Assembly: GCF_000406945.1 (NCBI RefSeq)
Contig: NZ_KE136354.1
Coordinates: 62,001-126,000, forward strand
Direction: 5' to 3'
Length of the DNA: 64,000 nucleotides
Source: Enterococcus dispar ATCC 51266
Lineage (GTDB): Bacteria > Bacillota > Bacilli > Lactobacillales > Enterococcaceae
In this document: piece by piece, positions 45,950-55,356 of the stretch
Layout of the letters: each line of letters begins with the position of its first letter
Numbering within the stretch: position 1 is the first letter of the stretch
Program-made: the position numbers and the translations under genes
Notes under the pieces: model-generated
Database searches by the model: none
Told to the model about the DNA's origin: nothing
What the model saw: only the letters and a program-made list of their open reading frames with translations

Positions 45950-46270
45950 ATGAACAAAGAAGATTTACAAATGCTAGGCTTTGAGATTGTTGCTTATGCG
46001 GGAGATGCCCGAAGTAGTTTATTAACAATTATTAAAGAAGCACGTGTTGGCAATTTTGAAAATATTGCTACGCTAATGGCCGATGCGGAGGAGAACTTGA
46101 ATTTAGCTCACAATGTTCAAACAAAGTGTTTGGCAGCAGAAGCAGAAGGTGAAGAATTAGATATCGGGTTTATTTTTGTTCATGGTCAAGATCATCTAAT
46201 GACTACTATTCTTTTGAAGGAGTTAACAGAAAATTTCGTTGATTTGTATAAAGAAAAATACAATAAATAA
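45950..46270 (+). CDS. lacF: PTS lactose-specific EIIA component
   Basis: 106 residues of the lactose/cellobiose EIIA type, an all-helical trimer. The phosphorylated His78 lies in IFVHGQDHLM, the same number as in classic LacF. It passes phosphate from HPr to the EIIB domain of LacE. The start is ATG 45950, 8 bases after GGAG; an in-frame GTG at 45941 is within that site. Confidence 0.93.
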   Translation: MNKEDLQMLGFEIVAYAGDARSSLLTIIKEARVGNFENIATLMADAEENLNLAHNVQTKCLAAEAEGEELDIGFIFVHGQDHLMTTILLKELTENFVDLYKEKYNK

Positions 46271-46289
46271 AAGTTAGGGAGAAAATGAA

Positions 46290-48017
46290 ATGAACGCTAT
46301 TATCAAACAAATTGAAAAGCACCAGGCAACTTTCCAAAAGATTTCACGGAATATTTATTTGTCTGCAATCAAAGATGGCTTCTTGGCTGCAATGCCTGTT
46401 ATCTTATTTTCAAGTATTTTTATTCTAATTGCTGCGATTCCACCAATTTTTGGTGTTACTTTGCCAGCAAGTTTTGAAACATGGTTATGGAAAATTTACG
46501 ATTTTACTATGGGATTAGTGGGAATGTTGGTAGCTGGTACAACAGCACGTTGTTTAGCTGGATCAATGAATCGTAAAATGCCAGATGGTAAAGTCATTAA
46601 CGAAACTTCAGTTATGTTAGCTTCTATTTGCGGTATGTTATTACTTGCGGTAAATAAAACTGATGGTGCTTTTGTTGCTGATTATATGGGAACTAAAGGA
46701 TTATTATCTGCTTTTGTTGCAGCTTTTATTACGGTTAATATGTATAAGTTCTGTATTAAACGTGATATTACAATCAAGATGCCACCAGAAGTACCCGGAA
46801 GCATCTCACAAAACTTCCGTGATGTTTTTCCATTTTCTTTTTCAGTAGTAGTCTGTGCAATCATCGATTTGGTTTCCCGCTATTTTATTAATGCTCCTTT
46901 TGGTGAGATGTTTTCTAAATTATTATCACCACTTTTTTCTGCAGCGGAATCTTATCCTGGAATGGCATTAATCTGGTTTTTAGTTCCGATGTTTTGGTTT
47001 GTGGGAGTTCACGGTCCATCAGTAGTTAAACCTGGATTATCATCTGCTTTATATGGGAATACTGAAGCAAATTTGAAATTGTTTCAAAATGGGGAACATC
47101 CTTTTCACTCTTTAACAGAAAATTTTGGTAATTTCATTGGGGAATTAGGTGGCACAGGAGCGACGTTTATAGTACCAATTATTTTTATTTTATTAATGCG
47201 CTCTAAACAATTAAAAGCTGTTGGTAAGGCATCTATTATTCCGGTAATGTTTGCAGTAAATGAACCATTATTATTCGCAGCACCAATCATCTTAAATCCA
47301 TACTTTTTAGTACCGTTTTGTTTGGCACCAGTTGCAAATGTACTTATTGGTAAAGTGTTTATCGATGTTTTTGGTATGAACGGCTTCATGTATGTCTTGC
47401 CATGGGCGACGCCTGGACCAATTGGGACAGTACTGTCAACCAATTTTCAACCAATTTCATTTGTGTTGGCGGCGACATTGCTGATAGTAGATTTCTTTAT
47501 CTATATGCCATTTTGTAAAGCTTACGATAAAGTTTTAGTTGAACAAGAAGCACAACGATCAGAAGAAATTGATGAAGTTGAAGAGCTTGCACCAGAATTA
47601 TCACCAAATGTTGCAGCAGCCGTTGTTGATGGCAACGAAACTGTTGTGATAGAAAACAGTCCCGCAATTAGTTCAAAAGCTAGTGGTAAAGGAATTGATG
47701 AAGATTTAAATGTTTTAGTTTTGTGTGCAGGGGCAGGAACCAGTGCTATGTTGGCAAATGCTTTAAAAAAGGGAGCATCTGAAACTGGGAAACACATAAA
47801 TGCCGCAGCTGGTTCCTATGGTTCTCATTATGATATTATGAACAATTACGATGTTATTGTCCTAGCGCCACAAGTAAATAGCTACTATGAAGATATTAAG
47901 ATGGACACGGACAAATTAGGAATTAAACTAATTGCAACTAAAGGAGCACAATATATCAATTTAACTCGTGATCCAAAAGGTGCAGTTGATTTTGTATTGG
48001 GAGAATTGAATAAATAA
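46290..48017 (+). CDS. lacE: PTS lactose-type EIICB component
   Basis: 575 residues. The membrane EIIC domain covers about residues 1-420 (YLSAIKDGFLAAMPVILFSS; NEPLLFAAPIILNPYFLVPF), followed by an acidic linker. The EIIB domain has Cys479 in LCAGAGTSAMLA and runs to the end. It imports lactose or a related beta-galactoside as the 6-phosphate that LacG cleaves. GGGAG precedes the ATG. Galactose-6-P handling genes (lacABCD) are not in the window. Confidence 0.93.
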   Translation: MNAIIKQIEKHQATFQKISRNIYLSAIKDGFLAAMPVILFSSIFILIAAIPPIFGVTLPASFETWLWKIYDFTMGLVGMLVAGTTARCLAGSMNRKMPDGKVINETSVMLASICGMLLLAVNKTDGAFVADYMGTKGLLSAFVAAFITVNMYKFCIKRDITIKMPPEVPGSISQNFRDVFPFSFSVVVCAIIDLVSRYFINAPFGEMFSKLLSPLFSAAESYPGMALIWFLVPMFWFVGVHGPSVVKPGLSSALYGNTEANLKLFQNGEHPFHSLTENFGNFIGELGGTGATFIVPIIFILLMRSKQLKAVGKASIIPVMFAVNEPLLFAAPIILNPYFLVPFCLAPVANVLIGKVFIDVFGMNGFMYVLPWATPGPIGTVLSTNFQPISFVLAATLLIVDFFIYMPFCKAYDKVLVEQEAQRSEEIDEVEELAPELSPNVAAAVVDGNETVVIENSPAISSKASGKGIDEDLNVLVLCAGAGTSAMLANALKKGASETGKHINAAAGSYGSHYDIMNNYDVIVLAPQVNSYYEDIKMDTDKLGIKLIATKGAQYINLTRDPKGAVDFVLGELNK

Positions 48018-48041
48018 ATTTGCTAAGTTTCCTGCTTAGTT

Positions 48042-48072
48042 AAGGTAGAACAGCCGAGGTTCTACCTTTTTT
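48042..48072 (+). terminator. terminator after lacE
   Basis: AAGGTAGAAC and GTTCTACCTT form a 10-bp stem with a 7-base loop and a T-run. It separates lacE from the GH2 gene. Confidence 0.88.
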
Positions 48073-48184
48073 CTTATAGTGGTTTGGGTGGAATAAGCTA
48101 AATAAGTTAATAAACATTTTTTTCACGGATTGGTGTGAGAAGAAAAGATTCTTAAGAGACATTCAGTAATGGAGGTAAGTTCAG

Positions 48185-50548
48185 ATGGAGAAATATCTGA
48201 TTAAAGATTGGCGTTTTTATTTAGGTGATAATGAAATTGCTTGGCAAAAAGATTTTAACGATGAAGATTGGCAGAAAATAACTGTTCCCCATGACTGGAG
48301 TATTGCTCAAGATTTTACTAAGAACGCTTCTAGCGGTACAGGATATTTGCCTGGTGGTATTGGATGGTATCGGGCTCATATTGTGGCAAAAGAAATTGGA
48401 GAATTTACGGATAAAATTACACAATTACGTTTTGATGGTGTTTATAAAAATTGTCAAGTTTGGGTAAATGGTTACCATTTGGGCGGCTGTGTATCTGGTT
48501 ATAGTTCATTTCAATTTAATTTGACAGAAATTTTAAGTTATAACACCAATGACGAAATTGTAATTGCCGTTAGGGTAGATCACACAGATATTGCGGATTC
48601 TCGATGGTACAACGGTAGTGGTATTTTCCGTCCCGTAACAATTGTGACTAATCATCCTATTATGATAGATCGGTATGGTATCACCTTTGAAACGGCAGAA
48701 TTAAGATGTGATGAAGCTGTTATTCAAACAAAAATAACAGTAACGAATTTTAATGAAGAAAAAAAAGTAGCACATATTAAGCAAAATTTAACTGATTCAG
48801 CGGGCACAGTCGTAACCATTGGGCAAAAAGAAATCACATTATCTGCAAATGAAAGTCATGAAATTCAATTTGAAATGACTCTATCGGAGGTAAAATTATG
48901 GCGACCTGAAACGCCCAATTTGTATACTTTAACAACGATTATTTTAAGTAATGGCAAGGTAAATACTTATCAAGAAAAGGTAGGAATTCGCACCTTTGAA
49001 TTTACTGCTGAAGACGGCTTTATTTTAAATAATACAGCTAATATAAAATTAAAAGGCGTCTGTCTTCATGAAGATGCGGGTTGTTTTGGTACTGCTGTTC
49101 CTAAAGCAGTCTGGCTGCGCCGCTTACTAAAATTAAAAGAAGCAGGCTGCAACGCGATTCGTATGGCACATAATCCTCATGCACAAATTTTATATGATTT
49201 GTGTGATGAACTAGGCTTCTTTGTTTTTGATGAAGCCTTTGATGAATGGGAAAATCCGAAAAATAAATGGTGGCGAGGGCACAATGTTTATCCGCCTAAA
49301 TATGAAGGATATGCTAAAGACTTCCCCGCATGGCATGAAAAAGATCTAATTAACATGGTACAGCGAAATAAAAATCATCCTTCAGTTATTGCTTGGAGTA
49401 TTGGGAATGAGATCGATTATCCGAACGATCCTTATGCCAATGATTTGTTTAATGAAATGGAAGGAAATAACGATGCTAATAAACCAGCGGCAGAACGAAT
49501 TTATAATCCTAATAGACCAGATACACGCCGCTTGACAACAATTGCCAAGCAATTAAGTGAAATTGTCCATAAAGAAGATCGAACTAGACCAACTACATTG
49601 GCTGCGGCGTTTCCAGAACTATCTTATCAAACAGGATTATTAGACAGTGTAGATGTGGTTGGTTATAACTACAAAGAACATCTATATGAAGAACATCACC
49701 GTTTATTTCCTACAAAACCTTTTGTCGGTAGTGAAAATCGACATAGTTACCAAAATTGGTTAGCTACTAGAGATAATAATTACATCGCTGGACAATTTTT
49801 GTGGACAGGCATTGATTATCTAGGTGAATCTCGCGGTGTTTGGCCTAAGCATGGGACTTATCGTGGATTACTTGATATGTGCGGTTATGAGACAATAATG
49901 TTTTATAAACGTAAAAGCTGGTGGACTGAAGAACTAACCGCCCGTCTTTTTACCCGACCGGCTAAAGAGAAATCAGCTGATCCCTGGGAAGCTGTTTATC
50001 GTAAGTGGAATTACATTGTAGATGAACAAGTGGAAATTCGTTTGTATACTAATGCAGAAAAGTTTGAATTAACGTTAAATGATGATGTAATTGATTTAGT
50101 CTTTGATGAAATAGAGGGGTACTATTCTGGGATTATTCCTTATACAGCAGGTGAACTAACTGTATTGGCAAAAAAAGATGATAAAGAAATTACAGATACA
50201 CTAAAAGCAGTCAACCAAGCTCAGCGATTGGAAGCAAATGTTTGGCAAGTACCAATGGCTTATGAAGTTTTTTTACCCAAAAATGAAATCATCAAACAAA
50301 TTGAATTGTCATTAGTAGATAAAGATGGCAATTTGACAAATGAAAATGAAGTCATCGGCTTTACTGGAGAAAACTGCGAATTTTTAGGATTTGAAAATGG
50401 TGATATGGACGATATGACTAATTATAGCCAAAAATATCGTCGAACGCGCTATGGCCGCGCTATTTGTTACCTAAAAATGTCAGTTGATACGCAAGCTAAA
50501 GCAGTCTTTTCTGTTGCTGGGTATCATGATTTAGTAGTTGAACTATAA
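48185..50548 (+). CDS. glycoside hydrolase family 2 protein (probable beta-galactosidase)
   Basis: 787 residues. N-terminal sugar-binding and Ig-like domains (DEDWQKITVPHDWSIAQDF; YNGSGIFRPVTI), a TIM barrel with acid/base Glu409 in IGNEID and nucleophile Glu517 in VGSENRHS, and a C-terminal DUF4982-like region. There is no signal peptide, so it acts in the cytoplasm on unphosphorylated beta-galactosides (or related beta-glycosides). It follows the lac-type PTS genes after a terminator, so co-regulation would need read-through or its own promoter, which I cannot define. GGAGGT precedes the ATG. Confidence 0.82.
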   Translation: MEKYLIKDWRFYLGDNEIAWQKDFNDEDWQKITVPHDWSIAQDFTKNASSGTGYLPGGIGWYRAHIVAKEIGEFTDKITQLRFDGVYKNCQVWVNGYHLGGCVSGYSSFQFNLTEILSYNTNDEIVIAVRVDHTDIADSRWYNGSGIFRPVTIVTNHPIMIDRYGITFETAELRCDEAVIQTKITVTNFNEEKKVAHIKQNLTDSAGTVVTIGQKEITLSANESHEIQFEMTLSEVKLWRPETPNLYTLTTIILSNGKVNTYQEKVGIRTFEFTAEDGFILNNTANIKLKGVCLHEDAGCFGTAVPKAVWLRRLLKLKEAGCNAIRMAHNPHAQILYDLCDELGFFVFDEAFDEWENPKNKWWRGHNVYPPKYEGYAKDFPAWHEKDLINMVQRNKNHPSVIAWSIGNEIDYPNDPYANDLFNEMEGNNDANKPAAERIYNPNRPDTRRLTTIAKQLSEIVHKEDRTRPTTLAAAFPELSYQTGLLDSVDVVGYNYKEHLYEEHHRLFPTKPFVGSENRHSYQNWLATRDNNYIAGQFLWTGIDYLGESRGVWPKHGTYRGLLDMCGYETIMFYKRKSWWTEELTARLFTRPAKEKSADPWEAVYRKWNYIVDEQVEIRLYTNAEKFELTLNDDVIDLVFDEIEGYYSGIIPYTAGELTVLAKKDDKEITDTLKAVNQAQRLEANVWQVPMAYEVFLPKNEIIKQIELSLVDKDGNLTNENEVIGFTGENCEFLGFENGDMDDMTNYSQKYRRTRYGRAICYLKMSVDTQAKAVFSVAGYHDLVVEL

Positions 50549-50551
50549 AAA

Positions 50552-50613
50552 AATAATTGCAGTGATTTTTTAAGGCTCATTATTGATTCCCTTAAAAATT
50601 ACTGCGATTAATT
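50552..50613. terminator. long hairpin after the GH2 gene
   Basis: AATTGCAGTGATTTTTTAAGG and CCTTAAAAATTACTGCGATT pair along about 20 bp. On the minus strand it is followed by a T-run, so it may back up the tRNA terminator; on the plus strand it ends the GH2 transcript. Confidence 0.6.
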
Positions 50614-50623
50614 ATTGATTAGT

Positions 50624-50690
50624 AAAAAAATACCACCGCATACAGTCTCTTCGAAACGTCTAAAAGACGCCGAGACTGTACCGGTGGCGT
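50624..50690 (-). terminator. tRNA-Lys terminator
   Basis: Extended hairpin with ACCACCG/CGGTGG, ACAGTCTC/GAGACTGT and CGTCT/AGACG helices. On the minus strand it ends in seven T. Confidence 0.8.
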
Positions 50691-50705
50691 GGGTTTGGCA
50701 CCCAA

Positions 50706-50778
<73 letters not shown>

Positions 50779-50951
50779 AAAATACTTTAAGAAAAGTACT
50801 TTTTTATGTTAGCACTCTGTTTTTGAAATTGCAAGAAGAAACCCAGAAAAAAGTTTTGACTTCTTAATTTATCGCAAGAAAAAATTTACAGTAGAGCAAA
50901 ACTTCATTCACAATTTTTTCACACATTCTCGTTAGTATACAAGAGTACCAA

Positions 50952-51036
50952 CAATAACCTGTCTTTTTAAGACAAACCCTAACACTTTTTCATTTTTACT
51001 CCTGCCTGTCGGTTCCCCGCCGACAGGTCTTTTTTT
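50952..51036 (+). ncRNA. candidate small RNA or leader upstream of the DUF1836 gene
   Basis: A hairpin TGTCTT/AAGACA (50959-50974) is followed by a strong intrinsic terminator: CCTGTCGG and CCGACAGG with eight T (51004-51036). No gene ends upstream on this strand; the nearest plus-strand stop is at 50548, behind its own hairpin. Something of about 85 nt is probably transcribed from near 50950. The promoter is unclear: only weak -35/-10 matches are seen. Confidence 0.35.
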
Positions 51037-51185
51037 ATTTATTATTTTTTTGAGTTGTGTTTCCTAACATACTTCTAAAAATTTCCTTTAGTTGGCTAGT
51101 CTTGTGGAGTAAAATATGTTATATTCTATCTAGTTTTTAAAACTACTTTATATAATTGTCATAAAATTTATGTGGGGTAATGAAT

Positions 51186-51752
51186 ATGAATGATAGTCTT
51201 CAAAATGAAGCTTTAAAAAAATGGGGCGAAGCGATTAGTGAATTCCATTTGCCTCGTTGGGATCAATTACCAGACTTAGAACTATATATGGATCAAGTAA
51301 TTCAATTGGTAGACCAATACTTATCTCCTGTTACTACTGGGGACAAGCATCCTCTTTTAACAAAATCAATGGTGAATAATTACGTCAAACTTGGACTAGT
51401 TCCAGCCCCTGTAAAAAAACGCTATACCAGAACGCATGTTGCTTTTTTATTGGCTATTACAACCTTAAAACAAGTATTAACAATTCCAGAAATTAAAGAA
51501 GCAATTGTTTTTCAAGGCCGTACTGACGGAATTCGCGAAGCCTATAACTTTTTTTGTCGGGAACAGGAGAGTGCGATCCACTTGATTGCCCGTCAAGCAA
51601 AAGGAGAAGGTGTAACGTATCCGACTGAGCCAATTCCATTTGCCTATTTAGCTGCCCGCACAGCAACGATTGCTTTTGCTAATAAAATATTGGCCGAAAA
51701 AGTGATTAGTTGTGAGATTGATTATGTACGACAAGGAGAAAAAAATGACTAA
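51186..51752 (+). CDS. DUF1836 family protein
   Basis: About 188 residues. A MerR-like winged-helix region (LLTKSMVNNYVKLGLVPAPVKKRYTRTHVAFLLAITTLKQVLTI, split here for length) sits at residues 58-100, matching DUF1836, a putative DNA-binding family. The start is ATG 51186, 9 bases after GGGG; ATG 51180 is the alternative. A TTGGCT/TATGTT pair lies upstream. The last 8 bases overlap the DegV gene, so the two are coupled. Confidence 0.75.
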   Translation: MNDSLQNEALKKWGEAISEFHLPRWDQLPDLELYMDQVIQLVDQYLSPVTTGDKHPLLTKSMVNNYVKLGLVPAPVKKRYTRTHVAFLLAITTLKQVLTIPEIKEAIVFQGRTDGIREAYNFFCREQESAIHLIARQAKGEGVTYPTEPIPFAYLAARTATIAFANKILAEKVISCEIDYVRQGEKND

Positions 51753-52602
51753 AGAAAAAATTGCGCTATTAGTAGATTCAGGAACAGATGTACCAGAAGA
51801 AATAAGTGTTGCCAATCATATGTACACAATTCCTTTAAAAATTATATACAAAGATCGGGAATATACCGATAAAGTGGATATTACACCAGATGAAATTTAT
51901 CGTAAGCTCCGCCAAGAAATTCCTTCGACATCGTTGCCTGATGGGGATACGATTAACAAAATTTTCGACCAAATTAAAGCAGATGGCTATACCCATGTGC
52001 TGGCCATTACGATTTCAAGTGGTTTAAGTGGCACAAATAATGCGGTCCGCCTTTTGGGTGAGCATTATGAAGGATTAACCACTTATGCTTTTGATACGAA
52101 AAATATCGGGATTGGAGCAGGTCTGCAAGCGATTCGGGCAGCCGAATTGTTACAAGCGGGCTTATCTTTTGAAGCATTAATTTCCCAATTAGAAAAAGAA
52201 GTTTTACAAAATAAAGTTTACTTTAATGTGGCAACTTTAGAATATTTGCAAAAAGGTGGACGCATTGGATTAGTGGCGTCCATTTTAGGCAATGCTTTAA
52301 AATTAAATCCGATTATTTCTTGTAATGATGAAGGAATTTATTACACTGTAGCCAAAGCCAGAGGACGCAAGAAAAGTCTTGAGAAAACTTTAAGTTTGAT
52401 TCGAGAAGCAGTAGGTAATCACCAAAAGGTACGCTTAGCTGTCGCACATGGTGATGCGTTGGAAGAAGCTAAAATGATGTTGGAAGTGTTGAAAAAAGAA
52501 TTTCCTCAAGTTAAAGAATTTTTCTTTGGTCAGATTTCTCCGGCATTGGTTGTTCATACCGGCCCAGGTTTACTAGGATTTGGGATTCAAGCATTAGATT
52601 AA
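51745..52602 (+). CDS. DegV family fatty acid-binding protein
   Basis: About 285 residues. Start MTKEKIALLVDSGTDVPEE, then ITISSGLSGTNNAV near residue 90 and ATLEYLQKGGRIGLVAS near residue 165, signatures of DegV proteins (FakB-like). They bind a fatty acid, which the FakA kinase can phosphorylate for phospholipid synthesis; its identity as FakB is inference. AAGGAG precedes ATG 51745; the longer upstream frame lies in the previous gene. Confidence 0.88.
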   Translation: MTKEKIALLVDSGTDVPEEISVANHMYTIPLKIIYKDREYTDKVDITPDEIYRKLRQEIPSTSLPDGDTINKIFDQIKADGYTHVLAITISSGLSGTNNAVRLLGEHYEGLTTYAFDTKNIGIGAGLQAIRAAELLQAGLSFEALISQLEKEVLQNKVYFNVATLEYLQKGGRIGLVASILGNALKLNPIISCNDEGIYYTVAKARGRKKSLEKTLSLIREAVGNHQKVRLAVAHGDALEEAKMMLEVLKKEFPQVKEFFFGQISPALVVHTGPGLLGFGIQALD

Positions 52603-52623
52603 TTAAAAAAATAATTATTTTGT

Positions 52624-52700
52624 AGCTTAACAAGCAAAGAATTACGTAACTAACAGAAATATTATAGTTGCGTAATTCTTGTCCTTTTGTTAAGCTTTTT
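52624..52700 (+). terminator. terminator after the DegV gene
   Basis: AGCTTAACAA (52624-52633) pairs with TTGTTAAGCT (52687-52696); a nested AGAATTACGTAACT/AGTTGCGTAATTCT stem lies inside, and four T follow. Confidence 0.8.
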
Positions 52701-52808
52701 GTTTTTAAAAGGTTGATAGGACTGGAAATTTTCCATTTAATGAAATGCCTGCCAAAATGAGTTATAATGGTAGAGACAAATTTAAGAAGCATAAAGAGGT
52801 GTCTTCTA

Positions 52809-53513
52809 ATGAAGAAAATATTAGTAGTTGACGATGAAAAACCGATTTCAGATATCGTCAAATTCAATTTAACCAAAGAAGGATACGAGGTCTACACGGC
52901 TTTTGATGGTGAAGAAGCTATCGAAAAAGTAAAAGAAGTCGAGCCGGATTTGATTTTATTGGATTTAATGTTACCAAAAATTGATGGGCTAGAAGTAGCC
53001 CGCGAAGTACGAAAAAATTATGATATGCCAATTATTATGGTAACAGCTAAAGATTCCGAGATTGATAAAGTTTTAGGCTTGGAGTTAGGCGCAGATGATT
53101 ACGTAACAAAACCATTTTCCAACCGGGAATTGGTGGCGCGTGTTAAAGCCAACTTGCGTCGAGGCTCTACGGCAGCTAAAGAAGCAGAAGAAGCGCCAAA
53201 TTCAGAACTCTCAATTGGCGATTTAACAATTCAGCCTGAAGCCTACATGGTAATGAAAAACGGCGAGGCGATTGAATTAACACATCGAGAATTTGAGCTT
53301 TTACATTATTTAGCCAAACATTTAGGTCAAGTTATGACCCGAGAACACTTATTACAAACTGTTTGGGGTTATGATTATTTTGGCGACGTTCGTACTGTTG
53401 ACGTAACTGTGCGACGTCTACGAGAAAAAATCGAAGACAATCCTAGCCATCCCAATTATTTAGTTACAAGACGAGGCGTAGGGTATTACTTGCGCAATCC
53501 GGAACAGGAGTAA
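52809..53513 (+). CDS. walR: response regulator WalR
   Basis: 234 residues. Receiver domain [19 protein letters not shown] with phosphoacceptor Asp52 in LLDLMLP, and a C-terminal OmpR-type winged helix ([20 protein letters not shown]). WalR controls peptidoglycan hydrolases and is usually essential in Firmicutes. The start is ATG 52809 after AGAGGTG. TATAAT at 52763 with ATGAAA at 52740 (17-base spacer) is the likely promoter. It heads walRKHIJ. Confidence 0.96.
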   Translation: MKKILVVDDEKPISDIVKFNLTKEGYEVYTAFDGEEAIEKVKEVEPDLILLDLMLPKIDGLEVAREVRKNYDMPIIMVTAKDSEIDKVLGLELGADDYVTKPFSNRELVARVKANLRRGSTAAKEAEEAPNSELSIGDLTIQPEAYMVMKNGEAIELTHREFELLHYLAKHLGQVMTREHLLQTVWGYDYFGDVRTVDVTVRRLREKIEDNPSHPNYLVTRRGVGYYLRNPEQE

Positions 53514-53517
53514 TGGA

Positions 53518-55356
53518 ATGAATAAAAAAGTTCGCTTTTTTCAATCAGTGAACTTTAAAATCGCCCTGGCATTTATCTTGATCTTAATTATTTCGATCGA
53601 GATTATCGGGGCGTATTTTATTCGCGGATTGGAAAATAAAACGGTGGAAAGTTTTACCACCGGCATGAATCGGCAAGCCGCCAGTTTAGCTGGCACATTA
53701 GGTTCTGAATTAAGTAAAGATGAAGGCAAAGATACCGATGAAGCGGATGCTTCAATACAAAGAATTATTGATACCAACAAGAGTGGCGATATTATTGAAA
53801 TTCGTGTTGTGGATGAAAAAGGAATTGTACGCGCCACTACCAATGTCTCAGATCGTAGTGCAAGAGGAAAGAAAAATGATTATCGCGATATTGATGATTT
53901 AGCAGTGAAAACGGAAATGGCAATTGATGATGCCACGGGAAATCGGGTCTATATCAATGTTCAACCCATTCAATCGCCTACAGGTGACACTATTATCGGG
54001 GCAGTTTACATTAAAAGCGATATTGAAAAACAATACTTAGAAATTCAAAATACGGCATTAATTTTTGTCACTGCCTCTATTATTGCTGCTGCTATTTCGA
54101 TTATCGTAGCCGTTTTAGTTTCCCGTTCGATTACACAACCAATCGGGGAAATGCGCGAACAAGCGCGGCGTATTGCCAGAGGAGATTACAGTCGTAAGGT
54201 TGCTGTCCATGGAAAAGATGAGTTAGGACAATTGGCGGAGACTTTTAATCAACTAGGCGATCGCATCGAAGAAACACAAGAAGCAATGGAAGCGGAACGC
54301 AACCGTTTGGACAGTGTTCTTTCCCATATGACAGATGGGGTTGTTGCAACAGATAGACGCGGCAAAGTAATTACAATTAATGAAATGGCAACAAACCTTT
54401 TAAATGTTACGAGTGAAGAAGCAGTCGGCCATTCAATTTTAGAATTATTAGATATTGAAGAAGATTATACGTTGCGAAAATTATTGGAAAATCCTGATGA
54501 AATGTTGATTCCACGAGAAGCGCCAGATGGTAGTGAGTTGATATTACGGACCGATTTTTCTATGATTCGCAGAGAGTCTGGATTTATTAGTGGATTAGTT
54601 GCCGTTATGCATGATGTAACCGAACAAGAAAAAACAGAGCAGGAGCGACGTGAGTTTGTTTCAAATGTCTCTCATGAACTACGGACGCCTTTAACGAGTA
54701 TGCGAAGTTACATTGAAGCGTTAAGTGAAGGGGCATGGGAAGATCCAGAGATTGCACCTAATTTTTTAAAAGTAACGTTGGATGAAACAGACCGCATGAT
54801 TCGTATGATTAATGATCTATTGAATTTGTCACGGATGGATAACGATAAAAATAATATGCAGCTGGAATATATTAATTTCAATGAACTAGTCGATTTCGTT
54901 TTAGACCGTTTTGATATGATGGTGAATGCGCAAGATCAAAAGAAAAAATATATTATTCGGCGCGAGTTTACCAAACGTGAATTGTGGGTCGAAGTAGACA
55001 CAGATAAAATGATGCAAGTGATTGATAATATCATGAACAATGCGATTAAATATTCTCCTGATGGTGGGACGATTACGGTGCGACTGATGGAAACCCATAA
55101 TAATATTGCGTTGAGTATTCAAGACCAAGGCCTTGGAATTCCCAAAAAAGATTTACAAAAAGTTTTTGATCGTTTTTACCGTGTGGATAAAGCACGGGCT
55201 AGAAAACAAGGGGGCACAGGTTTAGGGTTGGCTATTTCAAAAGAAGTTATTAAAGCGCACGGGGGTAGTATCTGGGCTGAAAGTACAGAAGGGCGCGGTT
55301 CAACGTTCTTTATTACACTGCCTTATGAACCATATGAGGGGGATTGGTGGGAATGA
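53518..55356 (+). CDS. walK: sensor histidine kinase WalK
   Basis: 612 residues. Two membrane helices (about 15-37 and 180-205) flank an extracellular PAS-like domain, then HAMP (SRSITQPIGEMREQARRIA), an intracellular PAS domain, HisKA with phospho-His386 in SNVSHELRTPL, and the ATPase domain with NAIKYSPDGG and GTGLGLAIS. It phosphorylates WalR in response to cell-wall status. The start ATG is 4 bases after the walR stop. Confidence 0.96.
   Translation: MNKKVRFFQSVNFKIALAFILILIISIEIIGAYFIRGLENKTVESFTTGMNRQAASLAGTLGSELSKDEGKDTDEADASIQRIIDTNKSGDIIEIRVVDEKGIVRATTNVSDRSARGKKNDYRDIDDLAVKTEMAIDDATGNRVYINVQPIQSPTGDTIIGAVYIKSDIEKQYLEIQNTALIFVTASIIAAAISIIVAVLVSRSITQPIGEMREQARRIARGDYSRKVAVHGKDELGQLAETFNQLGDRIEETQEAMEAERNRLDSVLSHMTDGVVATDRRGKVITINEMATNLLNVTSEEAVGHSILELLDIEEDYTLRKLLENPDEMLIPREAPDGSELILRTDFSMIRRESGFISGLVAVMHDVTEQEKTEQERREFVSNVSHELRTPLTSMRSYIEALSEGAWEDPEIAPNFLKVTLDETDRMIRMINDLLNLSRMDNDKNNMQLEYINFNELVDFVLDRFDMMVNAQDQKKKYIIRREFTKRELWVEVDTDKMMQVIDNIMNNAIKYSPDGGTITVRLMETHNNIALSIQDQGLGIPKKDLQKVFDRFYRVDKARARKQGGTGLGLAISKEVIKAHGGSIWAESTEGRGSTFFITLPYEPYEGDWWE

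Noticed and set aside
47105-47797. Two minus-strand frames opposite lacE
   Set aside because: Shadow frames of the EIICB gene with no start signals.
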